Source: Yersinia massiliensis (GTDB lineage Bacteria > Pseudomonadota > Gammaproteobacteria > Enterobacterales > Enterobacteriaceae). Taken from it: a DNA stretch of 64,000 bases. The position numbers were made by a program, and so were the translations under genes. This document shows, piece by piece, positions 8,503 through 17,866 of this stretch. The notes under the pieces are model-generated. The model made no database searches. It was given only the letters and a program-made list of their open reading frames with translations, and was not told the origin of the DNA. The stretch covers positions 1,674,001 through 1,738,000 of the forward strand of contig NZ_CP028487.1 of assembly GCF_003048255.1 (NCBI RefSeq), written 5' to 3'. Numbering within the stretch: the first letter of the stretch is position 1; the number at the start of each line of letters is the position of its first letter.

Positions 8503-10650
8503 CTAAACGACTTCAGCCTCTCTACGTAACCGCGCCTTCAACTGACTATATTCCTGCTGCACATAATTCTCTGCCCAAATCTGATCAGGAATGGCCTCCA
8601 GCTTAACCGCGCAATATTTATACTCTGGTGTTTTGGAAATCGGATCCAGATGGTCAAGTGTCAGCTCATTACAGGCCCCAATCCACCATTGGTAGGTCAT
8701 ATACACCGCACCGACATTGATACGCTCACTGACAGAAACGCGAGTAATCACCTTGCCACGCCGTGATGCCACCCAAACCAGCTGTTGATCCCGCAACTGC
8801 ATTTTATCGGCATCTTGTGGGCTGATTTGCACATAACCCGGTTCATCGGCCAATGTTTGCAACGCTGAACAGTTACCGGTCATCGAACGGCAAGAATAGT
8901 GACCCACTTCGCGCACCGTACAGAGTACTAACGGATAGTCCGCATCGACCTGTTCCATTGGCGCACGCCACTCACTGGCAAACAGCAATCCTTTACCGCC
9001 AGGGCGGTCAAATTTATTACCGGCATACAACCACGGCGTACCGGGGCTGTCTTCAGTGGTACAGGGCCACGGCACATAACCCAACCCCGCCATTTTCTCG
9101 TAGGTCGCACCGTAATACAGTGGGCATAGCTCGCGCAGCTCATCCCAAATCTCTTTGGTATTGTGATACTTCATCGGATAACCGAGGGCAGTTGCCATCA
9201 GACTGATGATTTCCCAATCTGGCTTCACATCACCTTGTGCATCAACGGCTTTTTCGAAACGCTGGAAACCTCGGTCAGCGGCAGAATAAACCCCTTCATG
9301 CTCGCCCCAAGAGGTGGCAGGGAAAATCACATCCGCTTCGGCAGCGGTTTTGGTCATGAAAATATCCTGCACAATCAGCAGTTCTAACTCGCTGAACGCT
9401 TCCCGCATCATCGAAAGATCAGGTTCCGTTTGCAGCGGATCTTCGCCCATCACGTAGTTGGCTTTGATTTTGCCTTCTTTCACTTTGTGTGGGACGTCGG
9501 TCAGGGAGTAGCCAATTTTGTTGGATAACGAAGGCACACCCCATGCTTTAGCAAATTTTTCCAGCGTCGCGGGATCGACCACCGGCTGGTAGCCGGGATA
9601 CATATTGGGCAGAGCCCCCATATCGCAAGCGCCTTGCACGTTATTTTGCCCACGAACCGGACCGACACCGACATTCGGGCGGCCAAGGTTACCGGTCAAC
9701 AACGCTAAGCCGGATAACCCTTTCACGACATCCACACCTTGGCCCCATTGGGTGACGCCCATGCCCCACAAAATTGTGGCAGAAGGGGCGGCAGCATAGA
9801 TACGCATGGCTTCGCGGATAGTTTGTGCAGGCAAGCCAGTAATATCTTCGACATACTCCGGTGTGTACTTGGCGACGATGGCGCGATACTCATCGAAACC
9901 TTCGGTATAGCGTGAAACATAGTCTTTATCGTAGAGTTCTTCGGTGATCAACACGTTAGCAAACGCATTGACCAATGCCATATTCGAACCATTTTTCAGT
10001 GGCAACCACAGGTCTGAAATACGGGCTGTTTCAATATGGCGCGGATCGCAGACAATCACTTTCGCGCCTTTTTCTTTGGCTTTCAGGATACGGCGGGCCA
10101 CGATTGGGTGTGAATCGGCGGCGTTGTAGCCAAATACCAAAATACATTTGGTGTCTTCAATCTCGCAGATTGAGTTGCTCATGGCGCCATTACCCAGCGT
10201 CACTTGTAGACCGGCCACTGACGGGCCGTGGCAAACACGGGCGCAGCAGTCAATATTGTTGCTGCCGGTGACGGCGCGGGCAAATTTTTGCATCACATAG
10301 TTGGTTTCATTGCCCGGACCACGGGAGGAGCCGGTGTGCATAATGGCTTCGGGGCCATATTTTTCTTTGATTGCCCGTAATTTGCTACTGGCAAACTCGA
10401 TAGCTTCATCCCAAGACACCGCTTCCAGCTTGCCGCCTTTTTGCCGACGGATCATGGGCTGTTTCAGGCGCGGCGTCAGCAGCTTGGTATCGTTAAGGAA
10501 ATCCCAACCGTAATAGCCTTTTAGGCAAAGTTCACCCTGATTGGTGACACCATTCGCGCCTTCTGCGCCGACGACTTTGCCGTTTTCAACCAGCAAATTA
10601 ATTTTGCAGCCAGAGCCGCAGTAGGGACAAACCGTGAGTGCTTTATGCAT
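8503..10650 (-). CDS. fdhF: formate dehydrogenase H, cysteine form
   Basis: 715 aa, same length as E. coli FdhF. Oxidises formate to CO2 in the cytoplasm and passes electrons to the hydrogenase through the HydN/HyfA-type ferredoxins. N-terminal [4Fe-4S] motif CPYCGSGC (residues 8-15) and molybdopterin-bis-MGD dinucleotide-binding blocks (GQNNVQGACDMG, YQWWIGACNEL) are present. The catalytic residue at position 140, selenocysteine (TGA) in E. coli, is an ordinary Cys codon here: CCARVCHGPS, TGC read at 10233-10231. The active-site His141 is kept. So the enzyme should be made without the selenocysteine machinery. Transcribed with hydN, 34 nt upstream, from a sigma54 promoter. Confidence 0.95.
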   Translation of the reverse strand: MHKALTVCPYCGSGCKINLLVENGKVVGAEGANGVTNQGELCLKGYYGWDFLNDTKLLTPRLKQPMIRRQKGGKLEAVSWDEAIEFASSKLRAIKEKYGPEAIMHTGSSRGPGNETNYVMQKFARAVTGSNNIDCCARVCHGPSVAGLQVTLGNGAMSNSICEIEDTKCILVFGYNAADSHPIVARRILKAKEKGAKVIVCDPRHIETARISDLWLPLKNGSNMALVNAFANVLITEELYDKDYVSRYTEGFDEYRAIVAKYTPEYVEDITGLPAQTIREAMRIYAAAPSATILWGMGVTQWGQGVDVVKGLSGLALLTGNLGRPNVGVGPVRGQNNVQGACDMGALPNMYPGYQPVVDPATLEKFAKAWGVPSLSNKIGYSLTDVPHKVKEGKIKANYVMGEDPLQTEPDLSMMREAFSELELLIVQDIFMTKTAAEADVIFPATSWGEHEGVYSAADRGFQRFEKAVDAQGDVKPDWEIISLMATALGYPMKYHNTKEIWDELRELCPLYYGATYEKMAGLGYVPWPCTTEDSPGTPWLYAGNKFDRPGGKGLLFASEWRAPMEQVDADYPLVLCTVREVGHYSCRSMTGNCSALQTLADEPGYVQISPQDADKMQLRDQQLVWVASRRGKVITRVSVSERINVGAVYMTYQWWIGACNELTLDHLDPISKTPEYKYCAVKLEAIPDQIWAENYVQQEYSQLKARLRREAEVV

Positions 10651-10684
10651 GATTATTATCCTTCGTTCTTGCAGCCGTTTCGGC

Positions 10685-11227
10685 TTAGAAATTCATCTCG
10701 TTGGCTTCATCTAATGCCGCACGCATTTGTTTTTTACGCAGCATGGCTTGCATGGTGTCGCGGCCAATCATATGCAGTGCATGTGTTGGGCAAACGGCAA
10801 TACAGGCTGGGCCAGCCGCGCGCCCGATACACAGGTCGCATTTTTGCGCTTCAGCTTTGAGACAAAAGCCCTGCGAGAGGCCGTTAAACATCACTTCGAC
10901 CTGTTTAGTCACCACGTTCATGGCACCGTATGGGCAAGCAACGACGCAGGTTTTGCAGCCAATGCATTTCTCTTGCAACACTTGAATGCTGTCGGCCGCG
11001 CGAACAATGGCCCCGTTCGGGCAGACATTGGCACAAGGTGCGTCTTCACAGTGACGGCACATAATGGTGGTGCTGACATTCAACCCTTTGACGACTTGCA
11101 ATCGCGGGGCGAAATTCGCCTTATTCACGGCATCCAACCTGCCACCATTGTGTGCCAGCACGCAGGCAACCTCGCAGGTGCGGCAGCCAATACATTTCTT
11201 TGGATCTGCAATAATGAACCGGTTCAT
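10685..11227 (-). CDS. hydN: hydN, ferredoxin-like electron carrier for FDH-H
   Basis: 180 aa protein of the HydN/HycB/HyfA family (E. coli HydN 175). Four four-cysteine [4Fe-4S] motifs are visible, starting with CIGCRTCEVAC (Cys12, 15, 18, 22), then CRHCEDAPCANVCP, CIGCKTCVVACP and CDLC...CIAVCP. HydN is needed for full FDH-H activity, probably as an electron carrier or maturation partner. It precedes fdhF as in E. coli, where hydN is near hypF. Here hydN-fdhF form a two-gene operon behind a strong sigma54 element. Confidence 0.92.
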   Translation of the reverse strand: MNRFIIADPKKCIGCRTCEVACVLAHNGGRLDAVNKANFAPRLQVVKGLNVSTTIMCRHCEDAPCANVCPNGAIVRAADSIQVLQEKCIGCKTCVVACPYGAMNVVTKQVEVMFNGLSQGFCLKAEAQKCDLCIGRAAGPACIAVCPTHALHMIGRDTMQAMLRKKQMRAALDEANEMNF

Positions 11228-11295
11228 TGCTTAATCTCCTTACGGTCCTGTCCCCGTCGTCTCTTAAATTGCAAGGGACGGCTGTTCTGATGTCC

Positions 11296-11325
11296 CCATG
11301 ATTCAACTCATCGGGATTCATCTAT
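11296..11325. repeat. fragment of the ERIC-like repeat family
   Basis: Contains AACTCATCGGGATTCAT, close to the CTCATCGGGATT arm of the repeats near 25.4 and 37.7 kb. Only one arm is present, inside the hydN leader, so this is at best a degenerate remnant. Confidence 0.3.
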
Positions 11326-11337
11326 TCACCCACATAC

Positions 11338-11353
11338 TGCATGGTTTATGCCA
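11338..11353 (-). promoter_or_regulatory. sigma54 promoter of hydN-fdhF
   Basis: Minus-strand TGGCATAAACCATGCA matches TGGCACN5TTGCA with the invariant GG/GC at 10-bp spacing. Start predicted near 11328, about 100 nt before hydN. Confidence 0.75.
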
Positions 11354-11444
11354 ACTTGAATATGTGAAGATAAGCAGAGTCAATCTTATTGTTTTAACAG
11401 GGTTTTATGGGTTTTTTGCTGCGAGGGGTAGGGCGGGGGAATAC

Positions 11445-11478
11445 TGTCGGTAGCCGTGACGTCGGCAAATTTGACGAC
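11445..11478. promoter_or_regulatory. candidate FhlA upstream activating site of hydN
   Basis: TGTCG-N6-GTGACG at 11445-11461 recurs in the same form upstream of hyfA. It is followed by an inverted CGTCG...CGACG pair around CAAATTTG. It lies roughly 120-150 bp upstream of the predicted hydN start, the usual distance for an enhancer-binding protein. Assignment to FhlA is inference. Confidence 0.45.
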
Positions 11479-11495
11479 GCCACACCGTCACTCAG

Positions 11496-11969
11496 TCACA
11501 GATGCGCAAAGCCGCCGTCACCCTGCCACTGGGGCAACTGTTGATACAGTGTTTCTACTGCATGTTTGACGATATCGGTCATGGGGAAGTAGAACGCCAC
11601 AAGGGTGGGTTGGATACCCACGAAAACCACCTCGGGGATATCCTCTTTTAGCTGATCAATCAGAAAATTGAGCGGCATATTATGGGTGCTCATGATGAAC
11701 ATCTCAGCAATTCGATCAGGGTCAATGATTCGAATCTCCCCCGGCGCGAGCTCCATGTCGGCCGCATCAACAATAATCAGCCGTGAAGGTTGCATGGCAC
11801 GAATGCGATGCACCACGTTTTCGGGCGCAGAGCCGCCATCAATCACCTGCCAATCCGCTAAGGGTTGCTCCGTCATGCGCTCCGCCAACAACGGCCCCGC
11901 GCCGTCATCGCCCATCATGCTATTGCCCACGGTTAAGACTAAATTTGTCACTGTATTTGGCTGATTCAT
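11496..11969 (-). CDS. hycI: HycI-type hydrogenase maturation protease
   Basis: 157 aa nickel-dependent endopeptidase that trims the C-terminus of the hydrogenase large subunit after nickel insertion. GNSMMGDDGAGP and THNMPL motifs are intact, with the likely nickel ligands Asp22, Asp68 and His96 matching Asp16, Asp62 and His90 of E. coli HycI. Last gene of the hyf operon, overlapping hyfJ by 4 nt (ATGA). In E. coli hycI belongs to the hyc operon and hyf has no protease. Its presence here suggests that HyfG is its substrate. Confidence 0.92.
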   Translation of the reverse strand: MNQPNTVTNLVLTVGNSMMGDDGAGPLLAERMTEQPLADWQVIDGGSAPENVVHRIRAMQPSRLIIVDAADMELAPGEIRIIDPDRIAEMFIMSTHNMPLNFLIDQLKEDIPEVVFVGIQPTLVAFYFPMTDIVKHAVETLYQQLPQWQGDGGFAHL

Positions 11970-12400
11970 GGGCGGTTTTCACTATGTTCTTTTTTAGGCA
12001 TAACGCGTTTAACCATTAAATAAATGGCGGGTTCTTGCTCGATATCGTACAGCGTTTGCAGTAACTGCTGGCTCCAAGGCCGATGTAATGAAGCAGGATC
12101 TTCAGCCAGTGGTGCAAACGCTTTTGCCAGCAACTGGGTGTGGGTGCTGTCGATGGTGATTTCACCAAATTTCAGCAGGCCAGCCATTTTGCGGTGAGCC
12201 TCGCCTGCGGGTAACTGACTGAACCATTGCTCATATTCGGCCAATGGACATGTCATGATGGCTTTCAGGCAGTCAATCACCCCGACATGGTGGCCGATGG
12301 CTAAAGAGTAATACATCACCTGCTGCGCCTGTGCGGGCATGTCGTCATCACTGTCGAGAAACTTTTGGTTTAGCGCGTAAAAAATGACGTTAGCGTCCAT
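11966..12400 (-). CDS. hyfJ: HyfJ/HycH family assembly protein
   Basis: 144 aa relative of E. coli HycH and HyfJ, thought to help assemble or mature the large subunit; not a structural subunit. Family text includes [29 protein letters not shown] and [10 protein letters not shown]. Two in-frame ATGs exist; I prefer the second (12400) because GGAGG lies 8 nt before it but only 2 nt before the first (12406). Overlaps the end of hyfI by about 11 nt and hycI by 4, indicating translational coupling. Confidence 0.85.
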   Translation of the reverse strand: MDANVIFYALNQKFLDSDDDMPAQAQQVMYYSLAIGHHVGVIDCLKAIMTCPLAEYEQWFSQLPAGEAHRKMAGLLKFGEITIDSTHTQLLAKAFAPLAEDPASLHRPWSQQLLQTLYDIEQEPAIYLMVKRVMPKKEHSENRP

Positions 12401-13196
12401 CAACATGTCCTCCCGCCAGCTGCATTAACGTTATCTGCTGCAAGCAAGCAAAAATCTCGCTCAAGCGCGGATCATCTTGCTGATTGAGGTAAATCTGACA
12501 GCGCTGTTCCAGCCCCTGTAAGGGCTGATTGACCAGCAGTGACAAAAAGCGGTCGGTAATTTCTCGCCCTTGCCGATAACCGGCCATACGGCGAGCTTCA
12601 CGCTCCAATAACACCCGCAGTGTTAAAGGGGCATCAGGATGGATCAGCGCCACTCGTTCGTCAGCGGCTTCTTGGTGGTTTTCGCTTTTCAGCTTCTGTT
12701 CCAGCAGGCCAAGTGCCACGGCAAAACCATAAATGGTGGCCGCAGGGGTCGGTGGGCAGCCGGGGATGTAGACGTCAATCGGCACAATGGTGTCGCTGCC
12801 TCCCCAGACACAATACAGGTCGTGGAAGATGCCACCGCCGCAGCCGCAGGCACCGTAAGAGACACAGATTTTCGGGTCCGGTGCCGATTCATAGGCGCGC
12901 AGGGCTGGGCTGCGCATGGCACGGGTCACCGCGCCAGTGAACAGCAAAATGTCAGCGTGGCGCGGCGAGGCCACCACTTTTATGCCAAAACGTTCGGTGT
13001 CGAATAGCGGGGTGATCGAGGAGAAAATCTCTATTTCGCAGCCGTTACAGCCGCCGCAATCCACCCGATAGACATAGGCCGAGCGTTTGATGTCTTTGAG
13101 CAATGTGCTTTTTAACTTCGCGACGGCGGGGTCCAGTGGCACCGGCTGGCTAACATGATGCCCCCAAGCTGATTTTGCTGAATCTGACTGGCTCAT
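12390..13196 (-). CDS. hyfI: hyfI, hydrogenase-4 small subunit (NuoB-like)
   Basis: 268 aa (E. coli 252). Carries the iron-sulfur cluster next to the [NiFe] site, the counterpart of NuoB/HycG. Cysteine ligands are visible in CGGCNGC (Cys47, 50, 53), [10 protein letters not shown] and IPGCPPTP. The C-terminal ~90 residues are helical and charged, a little longer than in E. coli. Overlaps hyfH by 4 nt. Confidence 0.92.
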   Translation of the reverse strand: MSQSDSAKSAWGHHVSQPVPLDPAVAKLKSTLLKDIKRSAYVYRVDCGGCNGCEIEIFSSITPLFDTERFGIKVVASPRHADILLFTGAVTRAMRSPALRAYESAPDPKICVSYGACGCGGGIFHDLYCVWGGSDTIVPIDVYIPGCPPTPAATIYGFAVALGLLEQKLKSENHQEAADERVALIHPDAPLTLRVLLEREARRMAGYRQGREITDRFLSLLVNQPLQGLEQRCQIYLNQQDDPRLSEIFACLQQITLMQLAGGHVDGR

Positions 13197-13765
13197 GAAT
13201 GGGTCCCCTCATCAGGATGCTGATTATTGATGGTCTGCTGGGTCATCGAGATATTGCTATTGCCGACGATATTCTGTTTACGCTTACAATCAGGGCAGGT
13301 TTCAAAATGAGGCCGTTGCAGCTCGATATTCTCCGCGCTCATGCCGGAGTGAATCAGCAGCGCCATCACGTAATCGACCTCTTTTTTCGGCGCAAAAGGT
13401 TTCTGGCACTGTTGGCAGTGGGCGAGAGTAAAGCTGGCACGTTGATATAAATCCGCTTTATTGAATACCGCCAGTTCAAACTCCTGCGACAGAACAATGG
13501 CGCGGGTCGGGCAAACTTCTTCACAGCGCCCGCAGAAGATGCAACGACCGAGGAACAACTGCCACTGACGTGTCCCGCTGACGATATCGGTTTCCATGGT
13601 CAGCGCATTGGCGGGGCAGGCCATGGTGCAAGCGCCACAAGCAATGCACTGCTCGGCATCATATTGTGGCTTACCACGGAACCCCTGACTGACTTCGAGC
13701 GGCTTAAACGGGTATTTCACCGTGGTATCGCCCACTTTCAGGATGGTTTTAAACAGTTTTAACAT
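13193..13765 (-). CDS. hyfH: hyfH, hydrogenase-4 ferredoxin subunit (NuoI-like)
   Basis: 190 aa (E. coli 181). Two [4Fe-4S] motifs, [12 protein letters not shown] (from Cys40) and [12 protein letters not shown], make it the NuoI/HycF counterpart linking HyfA to HyfI. A C-terminal pair of CxxC motifs (CQQC and CPDC) could bind zinc or another metal, as in related HycF proteins. Starts 11 nt after hyfG. Confidence 0.92.
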   Translation of the reverse strand: MLKLFKTILKVGDTTVKYPFKPLEVSQGFRGKPQYDAEQCIACGACTMACPANALTMETDIVSGTRQWQLFLGRCIFCGRCEEVCPTRAIVLSQEFELAVFNKADLYQRASFTLAHCQQCQKPFAPKKEVDYVMALLIHSGMSAENIELQRPHFETCPDCKRKQNIVGNSNISMTQQTINNQHPDEGTHS

Positions 13766-13776
13766 TCTTCATCCCT

Positions 13777-15567
13777 CTATTTGAGCGGCGAATGGGTGCG
13801 CTCGATGCCATAACGTTCAATCTCTTTGTACGGCACCGTGACGGATTTATGCTTACGCACATCCACCAAGGTGACCCGGTCAGTACAGGAATAGCAGGGA
13901 TCGAGGCTGCCGATAATCAGGGGCGCATCGGAAACGGTATTGCCACGCAGCATGTAGCGCAGCACCGGCCAATTGGCATAGGTGGCCGCGCGGCAACGCC
14001 AGCGGAACAGTTTTTGATTGTCGCCCGTCATGCTCCAGTGAACATCTTCACCCCGTGGCGCTTCTGAGAAACCGAGAGCAAACTTGTAGGGTTGATAGTG
14101 GACTTTCTCCTCCAGCAACGGGCCGCTTGGCATATGGTTCAGGCCATATTCAATCATCACCAATGAGTCAAAGAATTCACGGACTCGCACCAACAAGCGA
14201 GAGTTCACATCGCAGCCCTCTAAGCTAAACAGTTCTTTGGGCACATTGGCGTAGTTGGCGTAGCTGTGGTCGTGGCGCATATCGCGGGCAAAACCGCTGG
14301 CGCGGATCATCGGGCCGACAGGGCTAAAATCGCGGGCGATTTTACGGTCAAGCAGGCCAACACCGACCGTGCGTTGTTCAATGTTGGCGGTGCTCATCAG
14401 CATATCCACCAGTTGGCCGATATCAGCGCGCATCTCCGCCACTAATTGCAAGGTTTTGAGGCGATCGGCTTTGAGGATATCGCGACGCACGCCACCAATC
14501 AGATTCAGACCGTAGGTTTTACGCGCCCCAGTGAGCATCTCAGCGATGGTCATGGCTTTTTCACGCACGCGGAAGAACTGCATGAAACCGGTATCGAAGC
14601 CCACGAAGTGACAGGACAGCCCGATATTGAGCAGATGGCTATGCAGCCGTTCGACTTCCAGCAAAATGGTACGGATCATCTGCGCCCGCGGTGGCACGAT
14701 AATGCCCAAGGCATTCTCAATCGATGAGGTATAAGCCACGCTATGCGTAAAACCGCAAATGCCGCAAATACGGTCTGACAAGAAGGTCACATCGTTGTAG
14801 CCCATACGGGTTTCAGCCAGCTTTTCCATGCCGCGATGAACATAGAACAAGCGGTAATCCGCATCGATAATGTCTTCGCCATCCACGAACAAACGGAAGT
14901 GACCCGGTTCATCGGAGGTAATATGCATTGGGCCGATAGGGACGACACGGCTGCTGCTGCCTGCTTCATTCTCAAACTGATAGGTTTCCGTATCGCCGGT
15001 CGGGGTGGGGCGTTGGCGGTAATCCATGGTGTCTTTACGCAGCGGATACAGATCGTCTGGCCAATCATCGGGCAGCACTAAACGCCGCTCATCTGGCAGA
15101 CCCACCGGTTGTAAACCGTACATATCACGCACTTCGCGCTCACCCCAAACGGCGGCAGGAACGCGTGGTGTCACCGCAGGGAACTCAGGCCGTTCGGGGC
15201 TGATGAGCGCTTTGACGATAACCCAGCACTTATCGCCATAATGTTTACCGGTGTCTGCGCCGTATTGTTCGCGGCCTTCCATCGACAGCACATAATAAAT
15301 CGCGAAATAGCCATTTAGGCTGCGTTCATCGTTACCGAACAACACCGATAACCAACCGCCTTGCTGGTAGTAAAGGTGTTCTACCACATCCGGCAGGCTG
15401 TTCAGCTTGATGGTAATGGTCAGTTGATCGTGGGTTTGCCATTCTTCATCGAGGATAGCCGACGGAAATTGTTCACGCAGGCGAGCCACATAAGCGGCAC
15501 CGAGTTTTTCACCGCCCTGTGGTTGGCCTGAAACTGAAGTGGCTGAAATAGGCGTTTCGTGAGTCAC
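13777..15567 (-). CDS. hyfG: hyfG, hydrogenase-4 large [NiFe] subunit
   Basis: 596 aa. Fusion of a NuoC-like N-terminal domain (about 1-190) with a NuoD-like catalytic domain. Nickel ligands are visible in RICGICGFTH (Cys268, Cys271) and DPCYSC (Cys558, Cys561). A 32-residue tail follows DPCYSCTDR; by analogy with HycE the protease would cut after Arg564. The enzyme reduces protons to H2 with electrons from formate. The gene sits between hyfF (1-nt gap) and hyfH. Somewhat longer at the N-terminus than E. coli HyfG (555), so an internal start is possible. Confidence 0.95.
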   Translation of the reverse strand: MTHETPISATSVSGQPQGGEKLGAAYVARLREQFPSAILDEEWQTHDQLTITIKLNSLPDVVEHLYYQQGGWLSVLFGNDERSLNGYFAIYYVLSMEGREQYGADTGKHYGDKCWVIVKALISPERPEFPAVTPRVPAAVWGEREVRDMYGLQPVGLPDERRLVLPDDWPDDLYPLRKDTMDYRQRPTPTGDTETYQFENEAGSSSRVVPIGPMHITSDEPGHFRLFVDGEDIIDADYRLFYVHRGMEKLAETRMGYNDVTFLSDRICGICGFTHSVAYTSSIENALGIIVPPRAQMIRTILLEVERLHSHLLNIGLSCHFVGFDTGFMQFFRVREKAMTIAEMLTGARKTYGLNLIGGVRRDILKADRLKTLQLVAEMRADIGQLVDMLMSTANIEQRTVGVGLLDRKIARDFSPVGPMIRASGFARDMRHDHSYANYANVPKELFSLEGCDVNSRLLVRVREFFDSLVMIEYGLNHMPSGPLLEEKVHYQPYKFALGFSEAPRGEDVHWSMTGDNQKLFRWRCRAATYANWPVLRYMLRGNTVSDAPLIIGSLDPCYSCTDRVTLVDVRKHKSVTVPYKEIERYGIERTHSPLK

Positions 15568-15568
15568 G

Positions 15569-17200
15569 TTACATCTCCTGACGTGTCGGGGTAAGTTGCA
15601 GGGCGGTATGCGTATCTGCGACGGAAGGGGCTGTTGGTGCCGGTGAAATGGCTTTCATGGGGGACAGATGTTCCCACGGCAACATAAAGGGTTGTTCAAT
15701 GGGGCTGTCATTCTTGAGCACAATTTGCGCCGCATCAGTCAGTAAACGGGTCACCGGGGTGGGGATATGCACGCCGAGTAGCAACATCAGCAGTAAAAGC
15801 AGTGCCATAGGTGCCGTGGTGAGTATGCCTAATTCGCCTTTACTGACCGCTTCGGGTGGCGTCCCTAATACCGTACTGGCAATCATGCGTACCAGCCCTG
15901 CTAAAACCAATGTCAGCAGCAGGAGCAGCACAATCACCAGCCCGATATGGCCCGCTTTGATGGCCGCAGCCACCACCATAAATTCGCTGATAAACACGTT
16001 AAACGGTGGCATCCCTGCCAGTGCCAGCGCGCCCCCTGCCAATAGCACAGCGGTGAGGGGTGCGACACGAATAATGCCTTTGATTGCCCCCATATCCCGT
16101 GTGCCATATTTCAGCAATACGTTACCGGAGCCGCAGAACAGCAAGGTTTTTGCCAAGCTGTGATTCAGGGTGTGGAACAGCGCGGCTAGCACACCGAGTG
16201 GGCCACCAATGCCCAGTGCAACAGCGATTAACCCCATGTTCTCGACGCTGGAATAAGCCAGCAAGCGCTTCATATCGCGCTGCGCCAGAATAAAGAACGC
16301 TGAGACAGCGACGGACATCATGCCAAACACCAACAGCAACATTTGCGGGAAGTATGGCCCGATGGCGGTACTGATAATGATGTAATAACGGATGATCACC
16401 AGCAGGGCACAGTTGAGTAGCACGGCAGATAATAAGGCGCTGGTGGGGCTAGGGGCTTCACTGTGGGCGTCGGGCAGCCATGAGTGCATCGGGAACAGGC
16501 CCGTTTTGGTGCCAAAGCCAATCAGGATAAAGACAAACGCCAGATGCATCAGGCTAGGATCCAGCTCTTTGGCATGCTCTGCGACCACCGTCCAGAAGAT
16601 AGCACTGCCCGGATCGGCCAACACATTGGCGGCGTTGGCATACACCAACACGGTGCCATACAAGCCGAATGCCACGCCAACCGTACAGATAATGATGTAC
16701 TTCCACGCCGCTTCCAGTGACGAACGTTGACCGTATAACCCCACCAAAAAGGCCGAGCTGAGGGTGGTGGCTTCGATACCGACCCACATTAGAATCAGGT
16801 TGTTACTGGTGACCACCAGCAACATGGTGAACAGAAACAGATGGAAGAAGCCGTAATAGTTGCACAGTGTACCGACCGTGATTTCACCGTTATTCACTTC
16901 ATGGCGCATATAGCCGAGGGAATAAACGCCGGTGATAAAGCCGATAATGGCCAAAATGGCTAAGAAGAGTGCGCTGAGGCTGTCAATATGCAACCAGTGG
17001 TGCGCCGCGAGAATCTCCCCGTCGAGCGCCACTCGACACACCACCGTCAATGCCACCACCAGCAATAAACTGATCCCGACGACATGCACCCAAGTGGTTG
17101 CCGCGCGGGCTGCATTGCCCAAAGCACGCGAGGCAAAAGCCAGCAGTGAGGCTATCAGAGGTATCGCCAGCAGTAACAACAGCAGGTCCATATTACTCAT
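15569..17200 (-). CDS. hyfF: hyfF, antiporter-like membrane subunit
   Basis: 543 aa (E. coli 526), about 14 membrane helices, NuoL/M/N-type proton-translocation fold. Key family blocks: [47 protein letters not shown] and [16 protein letters not shown]. It belongs to the HyfB/D/F trio of hydrogenase-4 that FHL-1 lacks, the basis for suggesting that FHL-2 conserves energy. The last ~40 residues are a polar Pro/Thr-rich tail. Confidence 0.93.
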   Translation of the reverse strand: MSNMDLLLLLLAIPLIASLLAFASRALGNAARAATTWVHVVGISLLLVVALTVVCRVALDGEILAAHHWLHIDSLSALFLAILAIIGFITGVYSLGYMRHEVNNGEITVGTLCNYYGFFHLFLFTMLLVVTSNNLILMWVGIEATTLSSAFLVGLYGQRSSLEAAWKYIIICTVGVAFGLYGTVLVYANAANVLADPGSAIFWTVVAEHAKELDPSLMHLAFVFILIGFGTKTGLFPMHSWLPDAHSEAPSPTSALLSAVLLNCALLVIIRYYIIISTAIGPYFPQMLLLVFGMMSVAVSAFFILAQRDMKRLLAYSSVENMGLIAVALGIGGPLGVLAALFHTLNHSLAKTLLFCGSGNVLLKYGTRDMGAIKGIIRVAPLTAVLLAGGALALAGMPPFNVFISEFMVVAAAIKAGHIGLVIVLLLLLTLVLAGLVRMIASTVLGTPPEAVSKGELGILTTAPMALLLLLMLLLGVHIPTPVTRLLTDAAQIVLKNDSPIEQPFMLPWEHLSPMKAISPAPTAPSVADTHTALQLTPTRQEM

Positions 17201-17204
17201 TTCA

Positions 17205-17855
17205 TTACCCCTTGAGCGCCGTCAGTTGTTTAACATCCAGCGTGTGCAGCGTGCGGTAAATTTTGCGCGCCATGAACGTCATCACAATCACCGCGAAGAT
17301 GGCATCGGTGGCGATACCAATCTCCACCAACTCCGGTGCGCGAAAAGCGAGTAGTGCCAGCATCAAGTGCGCGCCATTCTCCATCAGGCAGTAGCCAAAA
17401 ATATTTTTCAGAATATTGCGCTGGGTGACGATGCACAGCAGGCCAATCAGGAAATGCCCTAAGGACACCGCCAGAGCCGGTTTGAGGGCGCTCACCATCG
17501 GCAATTGCACCGGTTCGACCACAAAGTAACTGAGCAAAATAATGATGGCGGCGATAAAGATCAGGCTAGCCGTGCCTATCACACCACCGTTGGCTTTGGG
17601 GTCTTCCATCTGGCGAAACGCGCGATACATAATCCACGGCACCAGAACCACTTTGGTGATAAATGCCGTTAACGACCACATGTACAACTCGTGGGCGTGC
17701 AGCGTTTCAGCCAGCACCAGAAAAATCAGCACCAAGACCAGTGACTGCAAGGCATAAAACAGCGCCGAGGTCGCGGGTTTCTTCACGATGATGACAAGCA
17801 GCGAGGTAATGATCAGCAGCCCTGCGAGATTGTTGACGAGTAATGTTCCGGTCAT
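17205..17855 (-). CDS. hyfE: hyfE, small membrane subunit
   Basis: 216 aa, equal to E. coli HyfE. About seven membrane helices; the C-terminal part resembles NuoK. Recognisable text: [15 protein letters not shown] and [18 protein letters not shown], with the membrane-embedded Glu typical of NuoK-like subunits. Lies 11 nt after hyfD and 4 nt before hyfF. Confidence 0.92.
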   Translation of the reverse strand: MTGTLLVNNLAGLLIITSLLVIIVKKPATSALFYALQSLVLVLIFLVLAETLHAHELYMWSLTAFITKVVLVPWIMYRAFRQMEDPKANGGVIGTASLIFIAAIIILLSYFVVEPVQLPMVSALKPALAVSLGHFLIGLLCIVTQRNILKNIFGYCLMENGAHLMLALLAFRAPELVEIGIATDAIFAVIVMTFMARKIYRTLHTLDVKQLTALKG

Positions 17856-17866
17856 TTTCTACTCCC

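Noticed and set aside
10200..10260. Selenocysteine insertion hairpin (SECIS) in fdhF
   Set aside because: The codon is TGC, not TGA, so no insertion element is needed; I did not see reason to call a residual hairpin.
12620..13007. Overlapping plus-strand frames across hyfI and similar long antisense frames in hyf genes
   Set aside because: Shadows of GC-rich coding sequence on the other strand, without ribosome sites or recognisable domains.
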